Shown here: one piece after another, positions 18,746-27,826 of the stretch | Position numbering within the stretch: position 1 is the stretch's first letter | Layout: every line of letters begins with the position of its first letter | DNA from: Bacillus amyloliquefaciens DSM 7 = ATCC 23350 | Lineage (GTDB): Bacteria; Bacillota; Bacilli; Bacillales; Bacillaceae | Assembly (NCBI RefSeq): GCF_000196735.1 | Contig: NC_014551.1 | Location: forward strand, 3,095,001 to 3,159,000 | DNA: 64,000 nt | Reading direction: 5' to 3' | Position numbers and translations under genes: made by a program | The notes under the pieces: generated by a model | What the model saw: the letters and a program-made list of their open reading frames with translations, nothing else | The model's database searches: none | Told to the model about the DNA's origin: nothing

Positions 18746-19612
18746 ATGACAAAAAAACTTTGGTTTCTGCCGATTGTCTGCCTGTATTTCATTTTTGGAT
18801 GGGCCGCGCCGTCAGCCTCTGCGGGCGCGCCGGCTGACACGAATCTGTACAGCCGGCTGGCGGTTTCAACTGCCGGCACCTTTTTTCCGCAAACCGCCTC
18901 ATCGGTCATCACTACGTCTGCGGACACGGACACGTATTACAAAGAAGCTTCCGGAAAAAGCGGGACATCCTTAAAAAGCGCTCTGCACCGCATCATCAGC
19001 GGGAATACAAAGCTGTCTTACAGCCAAGTATGGGATGCGTTGAAGGAAACTGATGAAGATCCGGCAAATCCGAACAATGTCATCTTGCTCTATACTCAGG
19101 AATCACGGGCAAAAAGTAAAAACGGCGGAAGCGTCGGGGACTGGAACCGTGAACATGTGTGGGCCAAGTCACACGGAAACTTCGGCACATCTGCCGGCCC
19201 CGGCACTGACATTCATCATCTGCGCCCGGCAGACGTTCAGGTGAACAGCGCCAGAGGTAACATGGATTTTGATAACGGCGGCTCAGAATACCCGAAAGCG
19301 CCGGGCAACTATTACGACGGTGATTCGTGGGAGCCGCGCGATGAGGTCAAAGGAGACGTCGCGCGCATGCTGTTTTACATGGCGGTGCGTTATGAAGGAG
19401 ACGACGGGTACCCTGACCTTGAGCTGAATGATAAAACAGGAAACGGTTCGGCTCCCTACATGGGAAAACTGTCCGTTTTGCTCAAATGGAATAAACAGGA
19501 CCCCGTCGACAGTAAGGAAAAACGGCGGAACGAACTCATTTACGAAGACTATCAGCATAACCGCAATCCGTTTATCGACCACCCGGAATGGGCGGATGAA
19601 ATCTGGAAATAG
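18746..19612 (+). CDS. bsn: Extracellular ribonuclease Bsn
   Basis: A secreted, Mg-dependent non-specific RNase of the endonuclease I family. It has 288 residues including a signal peptide (LWFLPIVCLYFIFGWAAPSASA) with cleavage after ASA. The beta-beta-alpha metal motif is WNREHVWAKSHG, followed by TDIHHLRP and NSARGNMDFDNG. The start is the ATG at 18746, with AAAGGAGGGCAAGTC ahead; an upstream ATG at 18716 has no site. Single gene followed by its own terminator. Confidence 0.93.
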   Translation: MTKKLWFLPIVCLYFIFGWAAPSASAGAPADTNLYSRLAVSTAGTFFPQTASSVITTSADTDTYYKEASGKSGTSLKSALHRIISGNTKLSYSQVWDALKETDEDPANPNNVILLYTQESRAKSKNGGSVGDWNREHVWAKSHGNFGTSAGPGTDIHHLRPADVQVNSARGNMDFDNGGSEYPKAPGNYYDGDSWEPRDEVKGDVARMLFYMAVRYEGDDGYPDLELNDKTGNGSAPYMGKLSVLLKWNKQDPVDSKEKRRNELIYEDYQHNRNPFIDHPEWADEIWK

Positions 19613-19629
19613 TGTCACAGAAATGATAA

Positions 19630-19658
19630 GGGAGCCCGATCATCAGGCTCCCTTTTTT
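19630..19658 (+). terminator. Terminator of bsn
   Basis: GGGAGCC / GGCTCCC stem with a 9-nt loop and six T residues, 17 bp after the bsn stop. It abuts the msmX stop from the other side. Confidence 0.88.
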
Positions 19659-20763
19659 AATATACGGCGTCTTCGGTCTCGGCATCAAAAAAGACGGCCC
19701 TGTCCATATTGACCGCAAGCAGAATGGCGTCGCCCGGTCTCACCTGTGAAGCGCCGTCAAGACGGATCGTCAGGCGTTCGTCTCCGCTTGATGCATGAAC
19801 ATACATCTCCGCGCCTAAGTTTTCACACACTTCCGCCACAGCGCGGCACCCCGCCTCACCCGGATTGTCTGACTGTCCCGCAAGCGTCAAATGCTCCGGG
19901 CGCAGCCCCGCTGTCATCTCTTTGCCGCTGTATCCTTTTTGTACGAGAACCGCCGCTTTTTCTTTCGGAATGGGCAAACGAACGGACGAACCGGCAAAAT
20001 ACCATTGTCCGTCATTTTCCTCAATGATGCCTTTTATAAAATTCATACTCGGAGAGCCGATAAAACCCGCCACAAACATATTCGCCGGGTAATGATATAT
20101 CTCATGGGGGCTTGCGGCCTGCTGAATATCCCCTTCATTCATCACGACAATCCGGTCGCCCATTGTCATCGCTTCTGTCTGATCATGCGTGACATAAACG
20201 ATGGTCGCTTTCAGACGCTGATGAAGCTTGCTGATTTCGGCGCGCATTGTCACACGTAATTTCGCATCTAAGTTGGAAAGCGGCTCGTCCATCAGAAATA
20301 CCTTCGGCTCCCGCACGATCGACCGGCCGAGCGCAACCCGCTGCCGCTGCCCGCCTGAGAGAGCCTTCGGTTTTCGCTTGAGCAGATGCCCGATTTCCAA
20401 AATATCAGCGGCCGCCCTGACACGCTCTGCGATTTCTTTTTTCGGCAGCTTTCTGAGCTTCAAACCGAACGCCATATTGTCAAACACCGTCATGTGCGGA
20501 TACAGCGCGTAATTCTGAAAAACCATCGCGATGTCGCGATCCTTCGGAGGAAGATCATTCACCGCGTCTCCATCGATATAAAGCTTCCCATCAGAAATGC
20601 TCTCAAGCCCGGCAATCATTCGTAGTGTCGTAGATTTGCCGCAGCCTGACGGACCGACAAGCACCAGCAGTTCCTCATCCTTCACATCCAAATGAAAATC
20701 CTTCACTGCCGCCGATTGGGCGCCGTATGTTTTTTTGACATGGTCAAATGTTAATGATGCCAT
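19657..20763 (-). CDS. msmX: Multi-sugar ABC transporter ATPase MsmX
   Basis: A 368-residue CUT1-type ATPase that powers several sugar importers in trans in B. subtilis. Walker [11 protein letters not shown]-loop [15 protein letters not shown], signature [14 protein letters not shown], Walker [13 protein letters not shown] and the H-loop VTHDQ are all intact. The C-terminal TOBE/regulatory domain carries the GLRPEHL motif. It probably energises the FrlNM permease encoded nearby, which has no ATPase of its own. Divergent from frlR. Confidence 0.93.
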   Translation of the reverse strand: MASLTFDHVKKTYGAQSAAVKDFHLDVKDEELLVLVGPSGCGKSTTLRMIAGLESISDGKLYIDGDAVNDLPPKDRDIAMVFQNYALYPHMTVFDNMAFGLKLRKLPKKEIAERVRAAADILEIGHLLKRKPKALSGGQRQRVALGRSIVREPKVFLMDEPLSNLDAKLRVTMRAEISKLHQRLKATIVYVTHDQTEAMTMGDRIVVMNEGDIQQAASPHEIYHYPANMFVAGFIGSPSMNFIKGIIEENDGQWYFAGSSVRLPIPKEKAAVLVQKGYSGKEMTAGLRPEHLTLAGQSDNPGEAGCRAVAEVCENLGAEMYVHASSGDERLTIRLDGASQVRPGDAILLAVNMDRAVFFDAETEDAVY

Positions 20764-20853
20764 TAGAAACCTCCTCCAATACTGGAAACCGCCTCATCTT
20801 TCTGTTATGTTAAAAATGTTCGGGGTTTCTGACAGATTCATAAAAAAGCAAAT

Positions 20854-20882
20854 TTGTATTATAACGTCATAATACATATAAT
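20854..20882 (+). promoter_or_regulatory. frlR promoter with overlapping FrlR-type operator
   Basis: TTGTAT and TATAAT are separated by 17 bp. The spacer contains TATAACGTCATAATA, resembling the TATAACGTTATA units upstream of frlB and frlO. This suggests autorepression. Confidence 0.6.
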
Positions 20883-20916
20883 AGTACTACTACTCGACAT
20901 AAGGAGGTCCGTCCCA

Positions 20917-21645
20917 TTGTTAAATAACGGGAGCTCAAAACCTTTATATATTCAGCTGAAACAAATTATCGCGGACGATATCAAAAAGGGCGTGTATTCG
21001 CCGTCCGTGAAACTGCCGACTGAAAATGAGCTTTGCGAAACGTACAATGTCAGCCGCATCACGGTCAGAAAGGCCATCCTCGATCTTGTGGAAGAGGGCT
21101 GGCTCGTCCGGCAGCAGGGAAAGGGAACGTTCGTTAAAAGCCCTAAACTGAAGCGGGAGCTCATCGCGGTCAATGGCTACTCTGAATTTATGGAATCAAC
21201 AGGAAAAAAACCGAAACACCAGGTCCTTTCCCATGAAATCATTGAAGCGCCTAAATCCATCGCCCAAAAGCTTCGCGTCGCTTCTGAAAGTCCCGTTCTT
21301 GAATTAAAACGCATTTTATTTCACGACGACCAGCCGCTCTCATTCGAAATCGCCCACTATCCGCTCGGTTTATTTCCCGACATCGGCAAGCATATTAAAG
21401 ACGGCGTGTCGATGCATGACATCCTGAAGCAGCACTATCAGGTGGTGCCCACCCATAATACGAAGCTGTTAAATGTCGTATACGCCAAACAGGAAGAAAG
21501 CCGCTATCTGGCTTGCGATATCGGGGATGCGCTTTTTGAAATTGATAAAACCGCGTTTATGTCAAAAGACCAGCCGATATACAGCTCGCTGTTTTTAATG
21601 CATACCGACCGCGTCACGTTTACCATTAACAGTCCCTACACGTAA
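20917..21645 (+). CDS. frlR: GntR-family repressor FrlR of the fructosamine operon
   Basis: A 242-residue regulator. The N-terminal winged helix (PLYIQLKQIIADDIKKG, then LPTENELCETYNVSRITVRKA) precedes a C-terminal UTRA effector domain that probably binds a phosphorylated Amadori compound. The start is a TTG at 20917, placed 8 nt after AAGGAGGT; the longer frame to 20854 reads through the promoter and is rejected. It likely represses frlBONMD and itself via AT-rich palindromes. Confidence 0.9.
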   Translation: MLNNGSSKPLYIQLKQIIADDIKKGVYSPSVKLPTENELCETYNVSRITVRKAILDLVEEGWLVRQQGKGTFVKSPKLKRELIAVNGYSEFMESTGKKPKHQVLSHEIIEAPKSIAQKLRVASESPVLELKRILFHDDQPLSFEIAHYPLGLFPDIGKHIKDGVSMHDILKQHYQVVPTHNTKLLNVVYAKQEESRYLACDIGDALFEIDKTAFMSKDQPIYSSLFLMHTDRVTFTINSPYT

Positions 21646-21652
21646 CAGGCAT

Positions 21653-21689
21653 AAAAAACGAGACAATGCTTATCGTATTCTCGTTTTTT
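21653..21689. terminator. Bidirectional terminator frlR/frlD
   Basis: AAAAAACGAGA / TCTCGTTTTTT stem with a 15-nt loop between the convergent genes. The last codons of frlD run into the stem, and the frlD stop codon lies in the loop. Confidence 0.8.
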
Positions 21690-22524
21690 CATTGCTTTTC
21701 CCGCCGCCCGGCCTGTAGGGATGCCCGTAACCGAACGCACCGAATCCCCCGCATGTTTTGGCAGCCGTCCCGGCAGCCGCAGCAAGCGCTCGCCGGATAT
21801 CCTGATGCTCGAAAAAATCGGTAAGAAACCCGGCGATAAAAGAATCTCCCGCACCCAATGTATCTATTATATCAGCTCTAACAACAGGCTGATGATAGAC
21901 CCGCTCCCCATCTGATAACACCGCGCCATATTCTCCCCTTGTCAGACAGACGATTCTCGCTCCGTATCCGCGGGCTTTTTCGGCAAGCTGCACACATTCG
22001 CTTTCACTCAAATCGCTCCCGGAAAAAAACGCATACGTCACGTACGGACAGACCGCCTCTAAATAGGCTTCGTCACGTTTTGTTGAGAAGTCAAAGGAAA
22101 TCGGCACATGACCGCTCAGCATCGGAAGGTCACGCTCTATCCTGCTGTATACGCTCGTGTGCAGCAGATCATGTCCGGCGATAAATGAGATGTCATTCTC
22201 CTGAAAAGCAAGCGTCAGACGCGATTGCACGCCGCCTTTATTTGATCCGGCAAATATCCTGTCTCCCCTTTCATCAAGAGTGACGACAGCTATCCCGTTT
22301 TCTCCGTATGCCCGGCGGATCAAATCGGCATTCACCTTTTCCAGTTTCAGCACGTTCAATACGTGATCCGCCGCTTCATCACTGCCGAGTATCCCGATAT
22401 AAGAAGTGTCGTGGCCTAAGCGCCGCGCAAGCACGGCTACATTCAGCGCATTCCCGCCCGGGTAAAACGTCTCCTGATCCTGATAATAATCCACCACATT
22501 ATCTCCGGCCGCTATCAGTTTCAT
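21670..22524 (-). CDS. frlD: Fructosamine (fructoselysine) 6-kinase FrlD
   Basis: A PfkB-family sugar kinase that phosphorylates alpha-glycated amino acids to the 6-phosphates used by FrlB. The PfkB signature DTLGAGDSFIAGF, with the catalytic Asp, and the N-terminal GGNALNVAVLARRLG are present. It has 284 residues. It is the last gene of the frl operon, 13 bp after frlM. Confidence 0.92.
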   Translation of the reverse strand: MKLIAAGDNVVDYYQDQETFYPGGNALNVAVLARRLGHDTSYIGILGSDEAADHVLNVLKLEKVNADLIRRAYGENGIAVVTLDERGDRIFAGSNKGGVQSRLTLAFQENDISFIAGHDLLHTSVYSRIERDLPMLSGHVPISFDFSTKRDEAYLEAVCPYVTYAFFSGSDLSESECVQLAEKARGYGARIVCLTRGEYGAVLSDGERVYHQPVVRADIIDTLGAGDSFIAGFLTDFFEHQDIRRALAAAAGTAAKTCGGFGAFGYGHPYRPGGGKSNEKTRIR

Positions 22525-22537
22525 CTTTTCATCCCCC

Positions 22538-23422
22538 TTATCCTTTCACGCTTCCCGCTGCAATGCCGCGGATAAAATATCTCTGCATCAATAAAAACAG
22601 CACTATGATCGGCGCAGCCGAAATCGTCAGCCCGGCCAGCAGTACGCCCCAATCCGTCTGCAGCGCATCTCTGAACTGCATCAGTCCGGCCGGAATCGTA
22701 CGTAAATTTTCATCATCGATAAAAATAATCGCAAACATAAACTCATTCCACGTATGGTAAGCCGTCAAAATGCCCGATGTCACCAGAATCGGCACACTCA
22801 TAGGTAAGAATATTCTGAAAAATACCCCCAGACTTGTACATCCATCCAGATAGGCAGCTTCCTCAAGCTCTTTGGAAATCGACAAAAAATAAGAACGGAT
22901 CAGAATAACGGTAAACGGAATACGATAGGCTGCGTACGGAAGGATCAAAGCCCAATACGTATTGTACAGCCCCAATGACTGGATAATGGAGTACAGCGGC
23001 ACAAGACTGACCTGCGGCGTCAGCATCAATCCGCCAAGACAAATGATAAGCACAAACCCTTTTCCTTTAAAATGAAAACGGGCCAGCCCGTATGCCGCCA
23101 GGGCGCTCACAAATACGGTTATGAGACAAGTCAGCACGGTCACAATGACGCTGTTCATAAAATAAGCGGAAATCCCCTGGTTCCATGCGGAGACGAAGTT
23201 TTCAGGATGCCAAACAGACGGCAGCGACCAGCTGTGCTCAAAAATTTCATCCGAGCTTTTAAAGGCGCTGACCGCCATCCATAACAGCGGATAAGCGACG
23301 GCAATGAAGTAGATAAAGAGAAACAGCCATACAGACGTTTCCCCGATATACCATTTTCTCCGCTTTCCGGCTGTTCTGACAGTCTGCCGCGGATGACTCA
23401 AGTCCGTCCTTTCAGGAAGCAT
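22538..23422 (-). CDS. frlM: Fructosamine ABC transporter permease FrlM
   Basis: A 294-residue MalG-type (CUT1) permease with six TM segments. The EAA loop, which contacts the ATPase, is visible as KELEEAAYLDGCTSLGVFFRIFLP. It pairs with FrlN; the ATPase is probably MsmX. It starts 3 bp after frlN stops, consistent with translational coupling. Confidence 0.9.
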   Translation of the reverse strand: MLPERTDLSHPRQTVRTAGKRRKWYIGETSVWLFLFIYFIAVAYPLLWMAVSAFKSSDEIFEHSWSLPSVWHPENFVSAWNQGISAYFMNSVIVTVLTCLITVFVSALAAYGLARFHFKGKGFVLIICLGGLMLTPQVSLVPLYSIIQSLGLYNTYWALILPYAAYRIPFTVILIRSYFLSISKELEEAAYLDGCTSLGVFFRIFLPMSVPILVTSGILTAYHTWNEFMFAIIFIDDENLRTIPAGLMQFRDALQTDWGVLLAGLTISAAPIIVLFLLMQRYFIRGIAAGSVKG

Positions 23423-23425
23423 CGG

Positions 23426-24316
23426 CTACTCCTCCTTTCCGGTCTTAAAGAATTTCATCTGAATAAGCGACAGGGCAAGCGTCAGCAAAAGCACCACCGT
23501 CGCAATCGCGGAAGCGTAGCCCATCATATCTTTTGTAAAAGCGCTCTTATACAAAAATGTGCTCAGCACTTCCGAAGCGTTGCCCGGTCCGCCGCCGGTC
23601 AGAATATACGGTTCATTAAATACGGTAAACGCGCCGGTCAGCGTCATCACCACGGCAACAAACGACATTTCTTTCGTCTGCGGCACCGTAATGTGAAAAA
23701 ACTGCTGGATTTTTCCGGCTCCGTCCAGCTGCGCCGATTCATATAATTCAGCAGGAATGCTCTGAATCGAGACAATGTACAGCATGGCGATGTAACCGAC
23801 GGACTGCCATTGAGACACAAAAATGACAGACAGCATAGCGGTATTTTCATCGCCCAGCCACGCACGGGTCAGTTCATCCAGTCCCACGGCTTCCAGCAGC
23901 TGATTCAAAAGCCCGATTTCCGGGTTATAAATAAAATCAAACAAAAGCGCAATGACGGTCATGGAAATGACGACCGGAAGAAAAAATACCGTACGGAAAA
24001 ACGGCGACCATTTTCTTACCAGCCTGTCTTCCAGCACGGCCGCCAGAATCAACCCGCCGCCTACCTGGCAAATCAGCGATATGACCGCATACAGCACATT
24101 GTTGCGGAGTGCTGTAAAAAACACGGGATCGTGAAACAAATCAATATAATTTTTAAAACCGATAAACGTCTTTTCGGGTTGAAATGAGCTCCATTCAAAC
24201 AGACTGAAAAACACATTCTCAAAAATCGGGATATAAACGAACAGCAAGAAAATCAGCGCGGGCGCGAGAAACAGATACGGAATGAAACGTTTTCGGCTGA
24301 CCAAGGAAATCCTCAT
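23426..24316 (-). CDS. frlN: Fructosamine ABC transporter permease FrlN
   Basis: A 296-residue MalF/UgpA-type permease with six TM segments. The EAA-type loop reads AELYESAQLDGAGKIQQFFHITVP. It is the membrane partner of FrlM for uptake of glycated amino acids bound by FrlO. Located between frlO and frlM in the operon. Confidence 0.9.
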   Translation of the reverse strand: MRISLVSRKRFIPYLFLAPALIFLLFVYIPIFENVFFSLFEWSSFQPEKTFIGFKNYIDLFHDPVFFTALRNNVLYAVISLICQVGGGLILAAVLEDRLVRKWSPFFRTVFFLPVVISMTVIALLFDFIYNPEIGLLNQLLEAVGLDELTRAWLGDENTAMLSVIFVSQWQSVGYIAMLYIVSIQSIPAELYESAQLDGAGKIQQFFHITVPQTKEMSFVAVVMTLTGAFTVFNEPYILTGGGPGNASEVLSTFLYKSAFTKDMMGYASAIATVVLLLTLALSLIQMKFFKTGKEE

Positions 24317-24340
24317 CTCCTTTCTCCCAAGAAATCTGTT

Positions 24341-25609
24341 CTATTCAGCAGATGACGCTTTGACTTGCCGGGCTGCTTTCTGTACGGATTTCATTACTTC
24401 GCGCGGTGTCATTGTGCCGCCGAGCATCTGCTGGACGCCCGCAGCATACACATCGGCGATTTCAACGTCAACGTCCATGTCAAACCACGGCACCATGGAT
24501 TCGGCGCGGACAATATCCTGGACGGCTTCGCGCTGGATCGGGGAGGTATTGTTTTCTGTCGCCGTTCCCTGAACCGCACTGTATTTACCGACATCTTTTA
24601 TCAGCTTCTCTCCCATTTTTTTCGAGGTTAAAAACTGAAGAAATTCCATGGCTTCTTTTGGGTGCTTCGTTTTTGAGGAAATCATAAATCCTTCCGGAGA
24701 TCCGGTCAGCGCACGGGGAGATCCCTTTTCGCCGCTGATTTCAGGGAAAGGAAACAAGCCCAGATTGACCGGTTCGACGAGCTTAATTTCCGCCGTTTCC
24801 GCATAAATCATCGCCGCTTTGCCGCTCGTAAACTGCTGACGCACATATTCGTGATCCACGGAATTCACATGCTTTGTAAAGTACGGGAGAAGCTCCTGAA
24901 GCTTTTCCAGCGCTTTGATATAGCCTTCATCCGTAAACGCCCCGGTTTTCGGGTTGTAATCCTTGGCCCGCGTTTTTTCATCGACCATACGCTGGTTCAG
25001 CGTGCCGATATAATGAGAAATGGTCCAAGGCGCTTTTGTGCCGAAACTGATCGGAATATATCCGTTCTCTTTCAATTTCTCAGAGACTGTGATCAGCTCA
25101 TCCCATGTCGCCGGGGGCTTCAAATGTAATTTGTTAAAAATGTCTTTATTATAAAAGAATGATTTAGCGTCCATTTGCCACGGAACACCGTACTCTTTTC
25201 CGTCATGCGTAAAGGGTTTGACTTGTGACTGTACAAGCTGTGAGGACCAATCTTTATCTTTCTGATAGTAAGACGACAGATCGAGTGCTTTATCTCCTTT
25301 GATGAATTTGTAAGCAAACCGGTCGCTCCATGAAAAGAAAATATCAGGAGGGCTCGTTGTTCCGAGCATGACTTTCACCTTGTCTTTATAAGAATCGTTT
25401 AATACCGCTTCCGTTTGGATGTGAATGTCCGGATGGGCGGCTTCAAATTCTTTGACTGCTTCTTCAAAATAGCTTTTTTCCGGCTCTTTCGGCCACCTGT
25501 GAAAAAACTTCAGGTTCACTTTTCCGGCAGAGGAACTGCTTTGGCTTGAACAGGCGGCTGCTGACAGACATACGGCTAACAGAACGAACAGGCAGATGAG
25601 CTTTTTCAG
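24341..25609 (-). CDS. frlO: Fructosamine-binding lipoprotein FrlO, probable CTG start
   Basis: A family 1 extracellular solute-binding protein of about 422 residues for Amadori products such as fructosamino acids. A short signal peptide ([19 protein letters not shown]) ends in a lipobox-like AAAC, so it is probably lipid-anchored. The only strong ribosome site, AAAGGAGG, sits 8 nt before a CTG codon at 25609. The next upstream start codon, a GTG at 25630, has no site and lies inside a hairpin. Initiation at CTG is therefore likely, which is rare. Confidence 0.88.
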   Translation of the reverse strand: MKKLICLFVLLAVCLSAAACSSQSSSSAGKVNLKFFHRWPKEPEKSYFEEAVKEFEAAHPDIHIQTEAVLNDSYKDKVKVMLGTTSPPDIFFSWSDRFAYKFIKGDKALDLSSYYQKDKDWSSQLVQSQVKPFTHDGKEYGVPWQMDAKSFFYNKDIFNKLHLKPPATWDELITVSEKLKENGYIPISFGTKAPWTISHYIGTLNQRMVDEKTRAKDYNPKTGAFTDEGYIKALEKLQELLPYFTKHVNSVDHEYVRQQFTSGKAAMIYAETAEIKLVEPVNLGLFPFPEISGEKGSPRALTGSPEGFMISSKTKHPKEAMEFLQFLTSKKMGEKLIKDVGKYSAVQGTATENNTSPIQREAVQDIVRAESMVPWFDMDVDVEIADVYAAGVQQMLGGTMTPREVMKSVQKAARQVKASSAE

Positions 25610-25627
25610 ATGCTTTTCCTCCTTTGT

Positions 25628-25665
25628 CACCGGACTATAACGTTATATATCATTATAGTCCGGTG
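25628..25665 (-). promoter_or_regulatory. Hairpin with FrlR-type operator between frlB and frlO
   Basis: Arms 25628-25640 and 25653-25665 form a perfect 13-bp stem (CACCGGACTATAA / TTATAGTCCGGTG) with a 12-nt loop. The stem-loop spans TATAACGTTATA, the same unit found upstream of frlB. It could be an internal operator, an mRNA-stability hairpin that separates frlB from frlO expression, or both. There is no T run, so it is not a standard terminator. Confidence 0.6.
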
Positions 25666-25682
25666 AAATATAATCTGCGTTC

Positions 25683-26669
25683 TTAATATTCGACTTTCCA
25701 CATGTAGCGCCGCTGGCTTAATGGATGGTTCCTTGCTTCTGCCAGCTCATCCGCATAGCTTCTGAGCACCCGATTTAATACGAGCGGAGCCAGATATCCT
25801 TTTACAGAATCGTCAATTCCGGAAAAATCATATGTTTCGGCATCAAGGACAGTCAGTTTTTTGCCGTATCTTTTGGAGAAGGAAAGCGCCCGCTCTTCAA
25901 GGGGTCTTGTTTCGTCTAAGCCGAGAAGGATAATAAATGGAACGGATTCATCAATGATTTCGAACGGTCCGTGAAAATATTCTCCGGCATGAATGGCGTG
26001 GGAATGAATCCATTGCATTTCCATGAGAATGCAGATGCTGTAGGAGTAAGCGACGCCGTAGTTTGCACCGCTTGCCATCGTGTAAATGATATCTTCTTTT
26101 TCGTGGGCTTTCGCGAATGCCTTTGCGTGATCCGCTTCTTGTTTAAGCGCTTTGTCATAAACGGCCTGGAGCTTATTGAGTCCGTCGATCGCCTGTTCAA
26201 ACGCGAGATGGTTTTCCAGCACGTGTAAAGCGCCGAATACGATTTGATACAGAACTCCGTAATTCGTATTTATCGCCTGTGCGTTTTCACCCCAGTCATA
26301 AACCGCGACATATTCGGCTTCTTTCGCTAACGGCGAGTCAGGCTCAAAAGTCATCGCAATCGTAAGCGCGCCTTTTTTTCTGGCGAAACCGGCGGCTTTC
26401 ACCGTTTCCGGCGTATTGCCTGAATGAGAGCATAGGATCACGAGAGTGTTTTCTCCGAGCTGAACGGGATTGCGCTGGATAAACTCATTCGAACTGTAGA
26501 GATCAGAGCTGATGGCTTTCGCCTCTCTGTCAAACACATACTTGCTCGGATACATAATGGCTGAAGACCCTCCGCATGCAACGAAAAAGACATGATCAAT
26601 CGTTTTTCCTTTCAGATCATCCAAGAAAGCCTGAACCTTGTGATTCACTTGTGCGGCAGTTTGACTCAA
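25683..26669 (-). CDS. frlB: Fructosamine-6-phosphate deglycase FrlB
   Basis: A SIS-domain enzyme that splits fructoselysine-6-phosphate-type Amadori compounds into glucose 6-phosphate and the free amino acid. Two SIS domains are seen, with VFFVACGGSSAIMYPSKY and VILCSHSGNTPETV. The start is a TTG at 26669, 8 nt after AGGAG, giving 328 residues; the longer reading from a GTG at 26678 overlaps the ribosome site. First gene of the frl operon. Confidence 0.9.
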   Translation of the reverse strand: MSQTAAQVNHKVQAFLDDLKGKTIDHVFFVACGGSSAIMYPSKYVFDREAKAISSDLYSSNEFIQRNPVQLGENTLVILCSHSGNTPETVKAAGFARKKGALTIAMTFEPDSPLAKEAEYVAVYDWGENAQAINTNYGVLYQIVFGALHVLENHLAFEQAIDGLNKLQAVYDKALKQEADHAKAFAKAHEKEDIIYTMASGANYGVAYSYSICILMEMQWIHSHAIHAGEYFHGPFEIIDESVPFIILLGLDETRPLEERALSFSKRYGKKLTVLDAETYDFSGIDDSVKGYLAPLVLNRVLRSYADELAEARNHPLSQRRYMWKVEY

Positions 26670-26692
26670 ATCCTTCACTCCTCAGTGTTTTA

Positions 26693-26720
26693 TTATATAA
26701 TGTTATATAACATTATATAA
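26693..26720. promoter_or_regulatory. 28-bp perfect palindrome, FrlR operator
   Basis: TTATATAATGTTAT followed by its exact reverse complement. It is continued by another half-unit, CGTTATATTA, into the -10 region of the frlB promoter. Repeated TATAAYGTTATA units match those near frlR and frlO. FrlR binding is inferred from context. Confidence 0.7.
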
Positions 26721-26724
26721 CGTT

Positions 26725-26754
26725 ATATTAATCGCAATAAAGGCGTGTTGTCAA
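26725..26754 (-). promoter_or_regulatory. Sigma-A promoter of the frl operon
   Basis: Consensus TTGACA (minus strand, 26749-26754) and TAATAT (26725-26730) with an 18-bp spacer. The FrlR palindrome lies immediately downstream, so bound repressor would block the polymerase. Confidence 0.65.
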
Positions 26755-26812
26755 TCATATTTTCTGAAATTTCTAAAATATAAAATAGACTTATCTTATT
26801 TCCCGCGCTCTC

Positions 26813-26843
26813 TTGACCTGACCCTTAGAGACACGTTTAGAAT
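26813..26843 (+). promoter_or_regulatory. MerR-type promoter with 19-bp spacer
   Basis: TTGACC (26813-26818) and TAGAAT (26838-26843) are separated by 19 bp, the over-long spacer typical of promoters activated by MerR proteins. It lies 23 bp before the MerR-family gene, which suggests autoregulation. Confidence 0.65.
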
Positions 26844-26866
26844 GAAAAGCAGGGAGTGATGCAGAA

Positions 26867-27793
26867 ATGAATATCAAAGAAGCCGCCCGGCAGACGGGTC
26901 TCACGAAAAAAGCCATCAAATATTATGAGCAGGAAGGTTTAATCACTGTCAGTAAAAACCCTGATAACGGATACCGTGAGTATTCCGCTCAGGACGTGAA
27001 TACGCTGAAAATGATTGCCGCCCTCCGAATGCTGGCACTGTCCGTAAGTGATATTAAAGCGTTCCTCTTAGAGGGCACCAGCCTGCATGATATACTGCGG
27101 CAGCAGCATGAAAAACTCAGCCGGCAGATTGAAGAGCTTGAGCAGGAACGGAAATTGACCGAAATGCTGCTCAAACGGGTGGAGGATGCAGAAAACGTCG
27201 ATTCGATTTTACATGATATCGGCGAGGTCAAAATAGATGAACCAAAGTATATGGGGCTTCAGCTGAAGAAACTGTTCCCGGGAGATTTCGGAGAATTTAT
27301 TGCCGCGCTGTTTGAACCTTTCCTCGACTTTTCTATTGATACAGATGAGAAAAAAGCGGCATGGGCGGAGCTTATTAAAGTATTGGATGATATGGATGAA
27401 GTTCCGGCTGCACACCCGATGATGCAGCTTGTCGGCAAGGAGGACCCGGCTCAGCTCCAGCAGCACAAAGCCCAGCATGATCAATTCATCGAGCGGATTT
27501 TGGAGAGAGACCCAGCCACTTGGGACACTCATAAAAACACAATCATTCAGCTTGTGAAAAGAGTGCAGACGGATGAAGAATACAGAGAAAGCCTGATCAA
27601 GATCGGGGAATCCGCTTCTGATCTGCCCGCGCTGAAAGCGGGCTCGCCTTTCAGCAATCTTCTTCAAAAGCTCAGTCCGAAATATGACACATATGTGCGG
27701 CTTCATCTAGAACTGAAAAAGGAAGCCGACGAGGAACTCGGCTTTGATTCAGAGGCATACTTAAATCAGATGCTGCAAATTAAAAAACGCTAA
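26867..27793 (+). CDS. MerR-family transcriptional regulator
   Basis: A 308-residue regulator. The N-terminal MerR winged helix (EAARQTGLTKKAIKYYEQEGL, YREYSAQDVNTL) is followed by a coiled coil (about residues 75-110). A long C-terminal helical domain of about 190 residues, with no cysteines, may sense an organic ligand rather than a metal. GGGAGTGA precedes the ATG. It lies at the left edge of the accessory sdp block and converges with sdpC. Its target beyond its own promoter is unknown. Confidence 0.8.
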   Translation: MNIKEAARQTGLTKKAIKYYEQEGLITVSKNPDNGYREYSAQDVNTLKMIAALRMLALSVSDIKAFLLEGTSLHDILRQQHEKLSRQIEELEQERKLTEMLLKRVEDAENVDSILHDIGEVKIDEPKYMGLQLKKLFPGDFGEFIAALFEPFLDFSIDTDEKKAAWAELIKVLDDMDEVPAAHPMMQLVGKEDPAQLQQHKAQHDQFIERILERDPATWDTHKNTIIQLVKRVQTDEEYRESLIKIGESASDLPALKAGSPFSNLLQKLSPKYDTYVRLHLELKKEADEELGFDSEAYLNQMLQIKKR

Positions 27794-27815
27794 GGCCCGT
27801 TTCCTTAGCGTTTTC
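27784..27815. terminator. Bidirectional terminator MerR gene/sdpC
   Basis: AAAACGCTAAGG / CCTTAGCGTTTT stem with a 7-nt loop and T-rich tails on both strands. It overlaps the MerR gene stop codon. Confidence 0.82.
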
Positions 27816-27826
27816 TTTCTTCAGCT

